Positions 36,501-49,027 of a stretch of DNA of 64,000 bases are shown piece by piece (within the stretch, counting starts at the first letter, position 1; each line of letters starts with the position of its first letter). The stretch covers positions 310,001 through 374,000 of the forward strand of contig VWZS01000496.1 of the NCBI GenBank assembly GCA_013397075.1, written 5' to 3'. The position numbers were made by a program, and so were the translations under genes. Source of the stretch: Rhabdornis inornatus. Lineage: Eukaryota > Chordata > Aves > Passeriformes > Rhabdornithidae. Below the pieces are notes generated by a model. That model had not been told where the DNA came from and made no database searches. It was given only the letters and a program-made list of their open reading frames with translations.

Positions 36501-39500
36501 ATCAGTGAATTTAATCAAGCACTCAAATGTGATGAAAATTTGGATATTAATCATCAGTGAGAACCAGTGCTCCATGCTCATTAAATAGCAAATTTTGGTG
36601 AGTGCTTCTCATTCCCTTATGAGTTACCAGAATTGCATGTATACACAAAGCAATGTCAGGTCATAATGCAAATTTTCTTGGAAGCAGAACACTGCATATT
36701 GTATTAGTTAGCAATGAAATCTCAGATTCTACTTTTACTTATGTAACTTCAACATCATAAATATGTAAAATTACTTTATCATATGCAATACAGGATAATA
36801 TTTTGTTAATGGAAGTCTGGACTATTTAGAAAAACCAGTTGATAGAGTCAACATGAGAATCAAATTGAGAATCACATTTCAAGAGTGGGGAATAATAATT
36901 CAAGTGGCATTAGAAATAAGTGAAATCTTCTGACTTACTAGTGAAGTATATATTTTTAATTAATTACATTTGCATACAAGAATAGAACATGACCTAAATA
37001 CTTGGGGTCATAGAGAACTTAAGGCAATGTCAATCCTGTACATTCAGAATTCAGAAACGGGCTTGAGTTAATAAACTTTTAATTATTTTTGCTTGTTTTC
37101 TGGATTTTTTATTTTTGTCTTTCGGGCTGGTATTTTTAAGGTTTTCTTCCTACTTTAATAATGAACAGAAATTTTCTTTTGCATTGCTTTAAATAAAGGA
37201 AAAAAAGCTGGAAATTTTTTTATGATTATCTCTCTGAAAAGAAAGGCCACTTAAAGGAAAAAAAAAATTATCTGAAGTCTCAGGATGATGCTTCATTTCA
37301 TTTCACAGTATGAAAAAAAGGATAATGCCCATGGCTAGACCTGTATCTTGCCTTTCGTAGAACAGGGTTCCCTTCTCTCTGTACATCAGGGTGTGTTGGG
37401 TTCTGGTGTAAGTATTTCCTATTCCAATGTGCTCTTTTGCAGCAGGGCTGTAGGAGGACACCTGCAATCCAGCTACAGCTCGTGCTCCAGGTTGCTTTAC
37501 CTGCTGCCATCCTCCTTCCTGACCCCAAACAGGCCTTGCACCATGTGCTGCTGTGGGGCTGTCACACAGATGGGGACTGTAAAGTTCAACCTGTAACTTT
37601 TAAACCACAAGAGCACTCATGGATTGTGGCACTGAGCTCTTCTGTGGGAATGCAGGGTCGATGTGAGAGCTCTTCCACCATGCAGGATGTCAGAGCTTTT
37701 CACACTCAGCACGGCAATGGGGAGTTCCCCTCCAGTTATTTTTGGTTCACGCTATAGGAAGCTGATTGAAAAATGATTCAAGATCCCTGTGCAGCATCAG
37801 AAGGAAATAAACCAAACAACAAAACAAGAACATGAGGGATTTTAGGGCAATCAATATAGAGCACTTAGGAGCAAAGCAAATCCTACAGTGAGTTTGAATT
37901 GCAAACCAAGACAATTGTCTTTTCTCAAACCACTTTAAATATGGAAAAGCAGCATCTATACTAACCCAAAGAATGTAACTGAAACTGTGTAATATCTGAA
38001 ATTATTGAGTGCCAAGGTAAAGCTGCATTTTTAGAATACAAGTATGAATTCAAAAATACATATGTTTTAAAATGTGCAAAAAAATCCCTAGACTGTGAAG
38101 AAGCAGTTGAATTCATGCTGTTGGCTTCCCTGAAAACTGTAAGGATCACATAGGTAGGGTTTTGCTCACGCAGATCTGGGGCAGAATCTTGTTTTCCTTC
38201 ATTCACCTGGCAAGTCTGATGTTCCAGGTTGAGAACAGAGCACTTCCCTGTGACAGTTTCCGGTATTTTTAGCTGTATTCCCATTTATAGTACAGTCCAT
38301 GTTTATAAAGGTCAATTGTTATAAATATTAAAAAAAAGTCAAGTTAAAACAGCATATGCCAGTTTTAATACATATTCTTTACCAGCTAATATTACTTCAA
38401 AACAGATTTTATATGTATATATGTAAGTTCTTTTTCTATTCATAGAACAAAAATTAAGTTTAAAATTAATTATTTATTTAAAGACAAAATACCATGTTTG
38501 TACTTAATGTATTAATACAGTGTATGTTATTAATTAAAAATTATGCCTCAGAAGAGATTTTAACTTCTCATTGTTTGTTACTGCTCTTATGCAGTGGTAC
38601 TTGAATATTCTTGACTTCCCAGTGCTGAATGGGAAGAGATAGAATGGAATAGCATTCATTCACTAGCGACACTTTTTTAATAGTTTGCATCTTTTGGCTC
38701 TTTTGATTTAAAAAGGCAATGCTTGTGGTGGAAATAATTAGCTATATTTCTGTGTTTGTTGTGGGTGATGAGCATGTCTCCTTCCGAGACTAGCTTGCAA
38801 AACTGTCTAAACATTCTTATACTAATAAATTTAATATTAGATTTTATACAGTCTGCTTAACAAAATCCAAATGGAAGTAGGCTATTCAAGATATCCTTTT
38901 AAATCCTGTTCTCTTGTGCAGTTTCCTACTGATCTATGTAATTACTAAATGCAATTACTTGCTCAGTTTGCATTCTTTCCTAAATGCCATCTTTTTGTTT
39001 ACTTGGTTTGTAGGCAGGGGAGGGCTTGGGGAGGCTGTGGACTTATTTATTCTAACCTTATAATAACTCATTTTAGTTTACTTGTGTACATCAACAAATG
39101 TATGCTCCACACATTAAAGGAAAATACGAAACCTCTTTTTCCAGTGAAGTTGTTTTAGTTGAGTCTAGATTTAAAAACTGAGGTCATCTGCCCTGATCAT
39201 AAACCCATTTGTCTGTAATTTACTCACTACAAAAGGCTGTGATTTTCTTGTCCTTCCTGTCCTGACTGACTGACTTGAATTTCAAGAGTAAATGAATTTG
39301 TGAGCAATAGTTTGTTCCATTCTGGCTTTAAGGCTTAATGAGGCTGTAATGCATCCAGGCTGAGGTTTCGGTTTGATCTTATAATAGTAGGAAATGGACA
39401 AGTAGTTTGCACCGGTCATTAGAGATTGCCCATGCATTTGTTTCTCCCTGCTCTGACAGAATGGCCATTGAAGGCGTGGCTTGGAGTTGGGCACATGGCA

Positions 39501-42500
39501 GAACCAGAAGGTTCTATTGTTCTATGTCTTATGTAATGTCACTGTAAAAAGCACACAGCTGGTTATGGAGAAGGGTGGGCATCTTTCATGTCTCCTGGAG
39601 GAGCTGAAGATGGGAAGGTCAGTCCTGTTTGGAAGAGCAGGATGATTTTTTTGGGAAATTCCTCTTCCTGTGACTTGCTCTGCAGGTGTGACAGCTGATC
39701 CTAATGCCAGTCAGGGAGTTGGACACCTGCAGTCTTGCCCCATGGGTATTAATAATCCAGAGCATTGTGATGGATCTGGTGGCAAAATTGTGTTGCAAAA
39801 GAGTTCAACCTTAGTGTAGTGACTCTGGTGCCCTCTGAATTAATTTCTGAGACTTGGTTGTTTTGTTCTCTCACAGGTGTTGGAATGAATTACCTGTCCT
39901 GCAAGAAAAGTCTGAAATGAACTTCCTTTAGGAAAATTGCAAAATTAAATTAAAGAAATCACAGAATGCCTTTTGAATATTAAACTTAAACCTTGACTTT
40001 TTTTTCTTCCTCTCACTTGGCCTGCCTTGGGACAGAGTCAGAAATGGGGGCTGGAAATGCAGAATGGGAGAGCAGCCCTGAGGTAGAAGTTGGGTTTTTG
40101 GATGATGGCCCATCTTTGGAGAAAGCCAAACTGGAAAAATTGCAGAGGTGCTAAAAGCTCTGAGCCCACTAAGCTTGAAAAACTGCTGACCTGAAAAGGT
40201 AATACGAAATATGTTGTATAACTTCTGGATGATGGAATAACATATGCAATGAAATGAGAAACAATGTTGCCTTCCCAGAAACATCTGGATATTCTGAAGG
40301 TTTTTTGTTGGTTTGTTTCCTTTTTTCCCTTCATATTAAATAGGACTTAAAGAATCTGTGATGTATGGGAGCTGCAAATTCTCACCATGTGTTGCTGCTA
40401 GTATAAGGATATATATGCAACAAGTTCTGTTTATTTATTTATTTAGCAGTGTTCATGTGAACTGGCTGCTTGTTTTGCTTTTCTTTCTGCCTCAGTTAGT
40501 GAAGGCTGTCAGCTTGTGGCAGGAGAGATATTAAAGCCATTGCAGACAATGGCATGATGATCTGGAGATGGATTCAGAACCTGCCTGAACCAGACCCCAG
40601 GAGCCTAAAGGTTCCAGTCTAACTTGCCCGCCCAGTTCGCTTTCCACAGCCCCTGTCAGCAGCACTTAACTGTGCTGCTGATGAGTACTGTAAAATGTCA
40701 GGGATGTTGTCTAGACCCAAATCCAGATGGTGCTGCATTAGGTTTGATCTTGGGAATATACGTTCTCTTAGAAACAGTTCTGATATTAAAAATAATCTTT
40801 CTTGCATCAACCATTGGTTGGCAGCTCTATAGGCACTTTACAGTAACAACACAGATGACTTCAAAAAAGTCATATAAAAGTCAAATAAAGATGACTTTAT
40901 TTGCTTTTGGGAGGTTTTGCTGTCTGAGTCCATGCTCCTTTTCTGCCTTTCCCCACCTGATTTTTTTCCGAAAACAAGACTAGATCAAGGCTCAGTGAGT
41001 TTTGCAAGAAACCTTAGGTTTTTTGGTGACAAAGCAGATAAAGAAGTCAAGTGTCTTTCTCTGCCATACAAACATTTATTGACTGAAAGAAACTGTGTGT
41101 GAGGTGTATTCAAACACTTGAAGAGAGAAGAATGGCCGTGGCAGCTGGGCTGTGTTTTCTAACTGTGACAAAGATAAAAACATTCTGGTGCTTTTTTGAA
41201 CCTAAGAAAATTATTTACTTGAGGAAAAGAAAGACATATTCTGGTGTAAACAAAGAAAGCCATATGTACGCTACACTTAAATTCTAGTGCAATGATTCCA
41301 GGAAGCTGAGGAGCAGGGATTGTTTTACTTTCTACACAATGTTCCCCAGGGACACAAGGAGCAGAGCCTTGCAGCCCAGGGAGGCTGTAGTAGGCTCGAG
41401 GATCCTTATGCCTTGGGATGTCTTCTTTTTAAAGGGCACTTAAGCTTAGGTGATCTGCTTTTCAAGAGTAAGTACTTAGTGATAGGCTACCTCCTTTATT
41501 TGAAACTTTTTTGTGTTTGAAACACGGATTACTTCATAGTTGAGACTGTGTTATGCACACCTTGGTGGCATGGTGAAAATATTAGAAGATGCCAGATGGG
41601 TGATATGATACTGTGGACAGATGCAGGACTATGACTAAGACTTGTGGACATCCAATCATAATGGAGACAATCAAGAACAGTTTCTGTATAATTTTTTAGT
41701 GCAAATGTAATGAAGAAATCTCCCTGTAATTTAGAACACTGGCATCCTGTTGAGTAAGCAGATGGTTCTGGAAGTCACCAAATAATGGCATTAGACACCT
41801 GTTGTATATGTGATTCTTGCTCATAATGATGGTTTATTAGTCTTAGAAACATTCACAAGTTTTCTTTGTTGTTTATTTTGAAAGATTTCTTTGCATGTGA
41901 TGACTAAGGTTTTCTTTGCCTGGAGTTTCCATTGAGGGTTTTATTTGGTGTATCACAGGATTCTGTCTAGCCCTGAATAGTGAAGACTAATCAGGTAAGA
42001 ACAAAATGCAGTCTTTGCGCCATGTATTCTGGAGCACAAAAGAGATGGACAATCTAGTTGAGGCATAAATCCTGGTTTTAGCTCTGCTATAAGGTTCATA
42101 CGTGGTGCTCTCAGATTTTTCTAGGAGCTTTTTCTATGTACATACAGAGAATCTCAGTGACAGGTTTTGTGCATTTAGGAAACATGAGGCTTCAGGGTCA
42201 GTTGTGGCTCTGGGAATGTGACTCCCTGGGCTGGGTACTCGGCTTGTTTCACTGACAGACACATATACTGTGTTTCTCAATGTATAATGTGTTTTCATGC
42301 AAAGTGCTCACTGCAGTCCTCTATTTCTGGATGTTTATTCTCTGTTTGTAATTTTCATAATCTTGGTGCAATTATGATTTCCACCAGGGCTACTTGTTAC
42401 CTATTTTCACGTTATATCTTGGCATGCTGACAATCACTATGAAAACTGTGGAAGATATAAGCTTTACTTCACAGGGTTTCAGGCCCAAAGGAACCACTAG

Positions 42501-43100
42501 GGAATTTAGTTCCTATTTTCTTTAGAGAAAATAATAGATATATATTTTTTTAAAACACAAATACCTGTTTATTCAGATTAAAGCTTTTCTTGTCTTCTGG
42601 AGACTATTCCAGAGAGCAGGAGAGATGACAAAACCTCCCAATATGTGATACTCTTGGAATGACAGGGAATTTATTATGTATGATTACATGAGTTCATCAG
42701 AAAAGGAAGTTCATAGCATCATTTTCCTCATTTTGATTGTGTTTAATCTCTAATAAAGTAGAATAAGCTAAATAGAGTCCTTTGTCTTCTGCCTTTGGAT
42801 TAAGTCTAGTTAGCTGTATGAAAGGGAGAAGGCATTGTTTCTGACCTCAGTGGGTGATTTTGGAAGCCCTAGAGCATGGTATTTCAGTAAAATCATCTTC
42901 TTAATGGAGAAGAGAATTCAATCTGACTCTTTGCAGAGAAAGGAAACTCTGTGAATGAAAGCAAGAACCTGTGAATAAAGAGAAATGAGCAAGAAAAGGG
43001 TTTGGAGTCTTGCTTTTATAGTCGTTCTGCCCCTGAAAGTCAAAGCATGATCTTTCCCGTTCAGTCCAAAGCATGCTTACTGCAGAGAATTTTTGCAGGG

Positions 43101-43131
<31 letters not shown>

Positions 43132-43399
43132 GATAGATATATTCTAGAAGAATGGCATAATTTTCTTTTAAAGACTTCAAGCAATGCAGAATCCCCTGGT
43201 AAAATATTTCAATTTGATTTTCCTGTCTGTGAAAGTAATCAAAAGCTTCTTTCAAGGTTTAACTTGCTAATGAGATCCAGTGACTGGAAGTTAGTTATTC
43301 CATTGTCTGCACGATTAACTATTTCCATCCTGTTATCAGCTAGCTTTTATGTGTGAAAATACCTGTGCAGTGAAGTCAGCTTATAACATTCTCTTTGAT
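33546..43399 (+). other. SORCS2: SORCS2 intron, no recognised transposon
   Basis: Mostly AT-rich unique sequence. A T-rich tract lies at about 36209-36228. A GC-richer patch at about 37440-37740 has overlapping open frames of 76-106 codons on both strands but no recognised protein or splice structure. A strongly AT-rich stretch lies at about 38320-38560. The 26-base A run is listed separately. No exon or RNA gene was identified. Confidence 0.5.
43101..43126 (+). repeat. Poly-A homopolymer, 26 bases
   Basis: An uninterrupted run of 26 A follows ttgcaggg. It is the only long A run in the window, against at least seven T runs of 15 or more. No retrocopy body is recognisable immediately upstream. 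Confidence 0.95.
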
Positions 43400-45080
43400 G
43401 ATCCGAGTATGTTGCACTTCTTAAGTCTCAGATCATAAATCATGTTTTCTAGACTGGAGTAATTTTTGTGGCCCTCCTTTTAATGTTTTCCAGTATTTCC
43501 ATGTGTTTCTTAAATTGTGGATGTTATGCTGGTATTCTGTCAGAGGGCTCACAAGTAATATAAAATGGGTATGATTTGTTTGTCTAAGCTTTATATAGTT
43601 ATTTTTCTCCCTCAAGAACGTAATAGATGCATTTCACTAAGAAAGTATTTCAAGACATTTTCCTGAAGTTCTCATTTTTCTTTTTCCTTCAGCTTATGTT
43701 TTTTTAAATCTCACTTCCACTGAAGCTGCTCTCCACATTCCCAAAGTGGGTGGTTCTCATGGAAGTGACCAACTGATAGCCTTCAGCCATACAAATCTGG
43801 AAGTATCTATTTCTTTTCTGTAATTCTGTAGGAAGCATAGGCTCTTATTTTAAAAACTTTGGCACATCTAAACTAAATTCCTTAAGTAGGCAAGTCAAGT
43901 ACAATTCTGGACTTCCCATTCGGCACATAAAAACTCCATTCTGAATTCCCCTTGTGTTGTCTTGCATTTGGTTCTACTAAAATGAATGTTTTAGGTTCTC
44001 CATGTAGGCAGGGGCTCAGTTTATTTCTCAGGCACCCCATTTTCTTCCCTAACCTTGAGAGTCTGTCTCACCTACTGCTGTGAACAGAGGACATTTGACA
44101 TTTTTTATAAAAATAAGATCAACATCAGATGAAGAACAAATTCCTTGTCGTTCCACTAGAGGAGGAGTCGTTGGTATCAAGAACATTTTGAGACCTGTGA
44201 GTATACTACAATTGAGTCCAACTGAAGTACACTCTGTTAATTCCACATCATCATTTTTTAATTGAGTTGTCATGTTGCACTAAGTCAAATGCCATGGAGA
44301 AATCAAGTGCACTATAGCATACAATTGCCTTTGTCAAGCAGACCTGTTATCTGTTCACGAAAAGACAATAGGTTTGTTTTACAAGACCAGCCTTCCATTA
44401 AACTAGCTGATTGACGTTAATTAGTTTTTTAGCCTCTAATTCTTTGTTGATGAAATTTCAAATTAATCACTCCTTTTACTGAATGCTAAATTACTGTTCT
44501 AGATGTCTGTGGCCCATTTCATTTATCCTTGTTTAAATATTAGGTCTCCTTTGGCACTTCTTTTTCTTTGTAATTTCCCCATTTTTCAAAGGTTTGTTTA
44601 AAAATAATATTACCAATTCAGGGAAGCTCCTCAGCATGCCCTTTTAGCACTCAGGGGTATGTGTTATCCAGGCTTCTGATTTCAACATTGTTTAATTTTA
44701 GCACATATTACTTAACATCCTTCTTTATTGCATATGGCAGACTTCCTATTCCATTCACAACTTTGCATGAGGTGAATGCATCCTCCTGCTTCATTCTGAA
44801 TACAGAACAGGAAAAAAAAATAGAGCATTTCTGTGTACTTTATGTGCTTTACATCATCTTTTGCAGTTTTGCCACTCACCTCTTGCAGATCTGCTGTATC
44901 TTTCTTGTCGCTGTTATTTTTATGCTCTTTCACTTACCTTTCTTCAGTCTTATGCATGCACATGCTCACTTTTATTCTTATATGTATTTTTTTATATTCT
45001 ATTTTATTTTCTGTTTTCATTGCTAATTCCATGCTTCATTTTAAGCATGATACTTTCATGCCCTGTTTTTTGTCCATCTG
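43400..45080 (-). mobile_element. Old CR1 LINE fragment (reverse-transcriptase part), antisense
   Basis: On the minus strand, 44324-44401 is an open stretch that includes GWSCKTNLLSF and ends TGLLDKGN. After a small frameshift, 44281-44307 reads LDFSMAFDL. These match consecutive CR1 RT segments (GFTKGKSCLTNL...TGLVDKG, then LDFSKAFD); the first catalytic Asp of motif A is retained. To the left, ttttgtggccctcc and cttaaattgtgg match the reverse complement of the conserved 3' part of CR1 (tttgtggcccttctc; cttgaactgtgg). The part at 44500-45080 is consistent with the segment before the RT but is more diverged. It has no clear 3' octamers and no GDFN endonuclease, so both ends appear truncated. 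Boundaries are approximate. Confidence 0.8.
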
Positions 45081-48000
45081 AGTAATGATGATTTCTTGGG
45101 AATTTAGAAGCTTTTACTTGTAAAGACACCCTTGTATTTTGTTAAAACTTACAATTTAATATTTTTGTTTGTTTATTTTTAGTTTTAATGCCAACTATTG
45201 TTTTAAATTTTGGAGAAATGATTCTCCAAAGTTTTCAAATTTCCTGTAAAATACGTGCTTGAGTCTTTAAATAGAATTTCGTTTCATGAAGATGATTTGC
45301 TTCAGGTAAGCACAGTGAAGTCATCATGATGAATATTCTAGTCTGATGTTGAGCATATTTTTTTAAGTGTTTCTCATTCAGATATGTGAAACAGATTGTG
45401 GGTGAAGGTTTTGCGGTTCTTATGTGCTGATTTTGTGAATGTATGAAGTCAAATGTTTGTCTTTGCTAGGACTTCCTTTACTTTTCTCAGCAGAGCTGAG
45501 TGAATCAGCTGGTGCAGAGCCTATGGAAAGCTGTGCCAGCGCAGAGACTCAGTGCCATGGGCAAATTCCAGCAGCCAGTATCTGCAAATATGACATACTT
45601 TTAACAATACTCAGTGGTATTTGCACAGTAGTACAGTGAAACCTTTCATTCAGCCCCTGCGGTGTGTGAGCTGTCATGCCACGTGCTACATCTCCTGCTT
45701 GCTGTCCCTTCTGTGTTACAACTGCAGTAGTATTGTTGTGACTCCCTACTCCCCAGTGTTTGAGGAGGTGTGGTTTTGGGTTTTATTAAACTGTATTGGC
45801 CACCTATGGCATCTTCCATGTGCTGTTCCAGCACCCACTCCTGCCCTCATCAGTGTTTGGTGTTTTGGCAGCAAAGAGCCTTGTAGCCCCATAGATTTAG
45901 ATTTACATTTAGAAAATTCTGCAAAGGGAAAGAAACCACCCAGAACTGGTTGGTGCCTGATGTAAACCCAAGACAGATGGTGTGGCCATCCTGGAACAGG
46001 CTCTGATGGCTCTTCTTTCCATCTCCTCTATTGTTCAGTGACCTCAGGCAGGCTCAGGGTGCCATGGGGACAAAAGTTTGTGGACAGGAGGTTTTGTGAG
46101 GCTGACAAGGAAATCTCGTCAGACAAAGGACATCTGTTGAGATTTTTTTTTTTTAGGAAGCAGAGAGGAGTGTAAGAACAGGGGCTGATAGTTGAAAGTA
46201 GAGGGCATAGGGTAGCTCACATGCACATGAAAGCTCATCTTGTGAATACTCCTGTAACTTCCCAGCAGGGTTGTTTCCAGTATCTGAGTAGATATATTTA
46301 ACATCTGTTTCAATTAGAGGTGTCTCACATATCTGTATGTTGCTGTTAGCCCCAAGAGAGGGATTGGGGATAAAATCTGGAATTTGAAATGCAGAGACTT
46401 AAGACACTGCAGACTTGATGTCCTGGCCATAATTGTGTCCTTCAGAATCAGATGTGTTTACCACAGTATTTTCTATACATCTCATGCACCTCTTCAGATT
46501 TTGACTCTGAGTCCTGTGCTTTACCCCTTGCTCATTAGTACTCTGCAGATCTCAGAGCATCCTCAGCTGCTCTGACTGCTCTGGTAAAGATAACTTCATT
46601 ATGAATACAATTAGGAATGTTCTTTATGGTTTATTTGACCCTTTTAAATCAGTTTAATCACTTTGCTGTCTGCTTTGTTTTGTAGCTGCCGCTGAATGTG
46701 TGAAGACTAAATAACCTTGTACTTCAATCGTATCTTCAATGTTTGTGTCTCTAATAGAAAAGTGATTGATCAACTAATTGATAAAACCCAGCTAGGAATT
46801 CCCTAAAGTGCTTGTTGGCACCAAAGAGATGAGGAAAAAAATGGAAAACCTATTTATTCTAATTAACTCAGTGAAAAACTAATTTACAAGTTTAGGAAAC
46901 AATGCCTGTCTCAGTGGTGTGGAAACCTATAGGTATAGGCAAAACAGTTCTATATAGTGTTTCACATTTTATTAAGAGTGAGTTTCTGATTTGCCAGAGA
47001 GGGTCATTTTTGCTATACAAGTAAGGCAGAAGAAAAAAATTAAAACTAGATTCCTGGAAGCTTGAATGTAAAATGTCCTTACCAGTTGTCTTTGTTCTTG
47101 CAGCTCCAAGCACAGAATATCTCCTGTGCTGTTTCATTTCTTGCCTCAATGCATGTATTTGAAGCAAGCCTGAGACTCAAAGTCAGTGGTAAAATTCAGC
47201 ACCTGAGACATGGGAGTAAAATGGAAAGGAGCTGCTAGACATTAGCTGCATGATTCTAAATCTGATTGATTTTTATCTCCTTCCTTGTCTGTTAGAGTTC
47301 AGGAGAAGCTTTTGCCCCTGCCTCCTGTGTTCCCCGTGAAAGTGACAAAAGGGTTGGGTTGGCCTGTAAGTGCTTTGGTGTTGGCGTGCATGTGCATGGA
47401 TGGATAATTGAGTTCCTTTCTACAACTCTTTGTTCGACTCTTAATATGCTATGTTTTATTCCTTGGGTTAAACCTAGTCCTGTGACTATGCTTTCCTAAA
47501 GAAAACCCCAAAACAAAGCATCACCACTATCACCAAGGAACATAAAAACCCCTAATCTAACAACAGCAACAAAGAAACCCAAAACAAATCAAGCTCCTCT
47601 TTCTTCAGTAATTTCTTTTAGCTGTTAGAAGTGCAAACCAGCAACTCTTTGCTTATCTGGTTTTTAAAGCCTGACTGCAAGAATAGCCGTTAAGGGGTGT
47701 AAATATTTTTTTCACTGAAATACCATAATTGAAAAAAAAGGAAATTAAAAAAATGATCAGGGTGTGGATACCAGCTCTTTGAAGTTCAGTTAATTGTTTC
47801 ATTTCCTAGATTAGGATGTGGAATAATTAACTAAATAATATACTTGATTTTCAAAGTCAGACAGCTTCCTCATGTACCTAAACCTTTCAGTGTTTCCTCT
47901 CCATCTGTCAAATTTTCTGCTTTCCCTATAGCCTTTCCTGACAGGATTTGTAATGGCCTTCTCCATTTTCAGTGCAAAACTTTATCCATGTTGCTATTTA

Positions 48001-49012
48001 AATATTCAAAGCCATGCAAGGTAATCAAATACATTATAAAATATAGAAGTAAATGCAGACCAAATCATTTTAGTTCACGGTAAAATTTTATCTTTCATTG
48101 TGCTACAAGGCTTTGCCATAAATTGCAGTAAACCACCCACTCTTATCTTTGAATTGAGGCCTTTTTCCCTCAGCAGGTGGTGCTTGCATGCAGGAAGGTT
48201 ATTCTCCACGTGCAGGGCTGGGGAGGGCAGCAGTGAACATTCACAAACTTGAGCTGCCATTCATTTCTACCCTAAACAAGATTATTGTTATCTCCCTTTG
48301 GCATCTTTAGCAGATGTAATTTATAGATTAGATATAAAAGATGTAACTGAGGGGGAGTGTAGGACATTTTCTTCATAAAAATCTCTGATTTCTCCTCTCC
48401 TTTATGAATAGTAGAGGGCTACTGCTGTTACTGCCAGTGCTGCCTTGAGTGCAAAGAAGGTTATTCAATACAGCTGCTGCCATCTGAAAATGTTTTAATG
48501 GTTCTCTGGCCTGCTTTGGAAATGCCTGGCTATTGGAAAAACAGGAGAGATGTACTGCTTTGACTAATCTTTATTTAAGAAAAGAGGAAAATCGTAATGA
48601 AATTTAAAACTGTTAATACCAAACTGTTTTGAATTTTCTACAAGAAGCATTACTATATTTTATAGCTATATTACGAGTATGAAACTGGATTAGTTTTACT
48701 ACAGGGAGACTGTGATCTCTTCAAAGAGTTTTCCTCATTATGCTTCTATGTACCATGAGTTATATGTTGTTAAGCGAGTCTATTGTGTTGTGAAAGTTAC
48801 AAGTTCAGTTCAGGATACCTTAGCTCAAATTGCTGCAAACGGAACAGTTCTGGTTCAAGGGTCTAATAAGCTCCTAAAGTCTGAATGTTCTAACTCAAGG
48901 TATTTATATCCTCTGCCTATATGAAGGCCCAGGTAGTTTGTTTTGCAAAAAGAACAGCTTGAGAGTGCTTTCCTCCTTTTCTACTTACTCCATAATATGT
49001 TAGTGGTTTTTG

Positions 49013-49027
49013 TTTTTTTTTTTTTTT
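49013..49027 (+). repeat. Poly-T homopolymer, 15 bases
   Basis: T15 follows ggtttttg and passes into an AT-rich stretch. Confidence 0.92.

Noticed and set aside
37298..37757. Cluster of frames on both strands in a GC-rich patch
   Set aside because: No splice-bounded exon fits the SORCS2 continuation and no other protein is recognised.
40624..40983. 119-codon + frame with a hydrophobic middle
   Set aside because: No family match, no signal peptide at its start and no splice or promoter context. A minus frame also overlaps it.
44661..45081. Overlapping + frames of 74-121 codons, hydrophobic
   Set aside because: They are the antisense of a decayed CR1 ORF2; the T-rich composition gives Phe, Leu and Ser by chance.
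47270..47400. Possible exon after a pyrimidine tract ending in ...gttag
   Set aside because: The following frame does not encode the expected SorCS continuation, and no good donor follows in phase.
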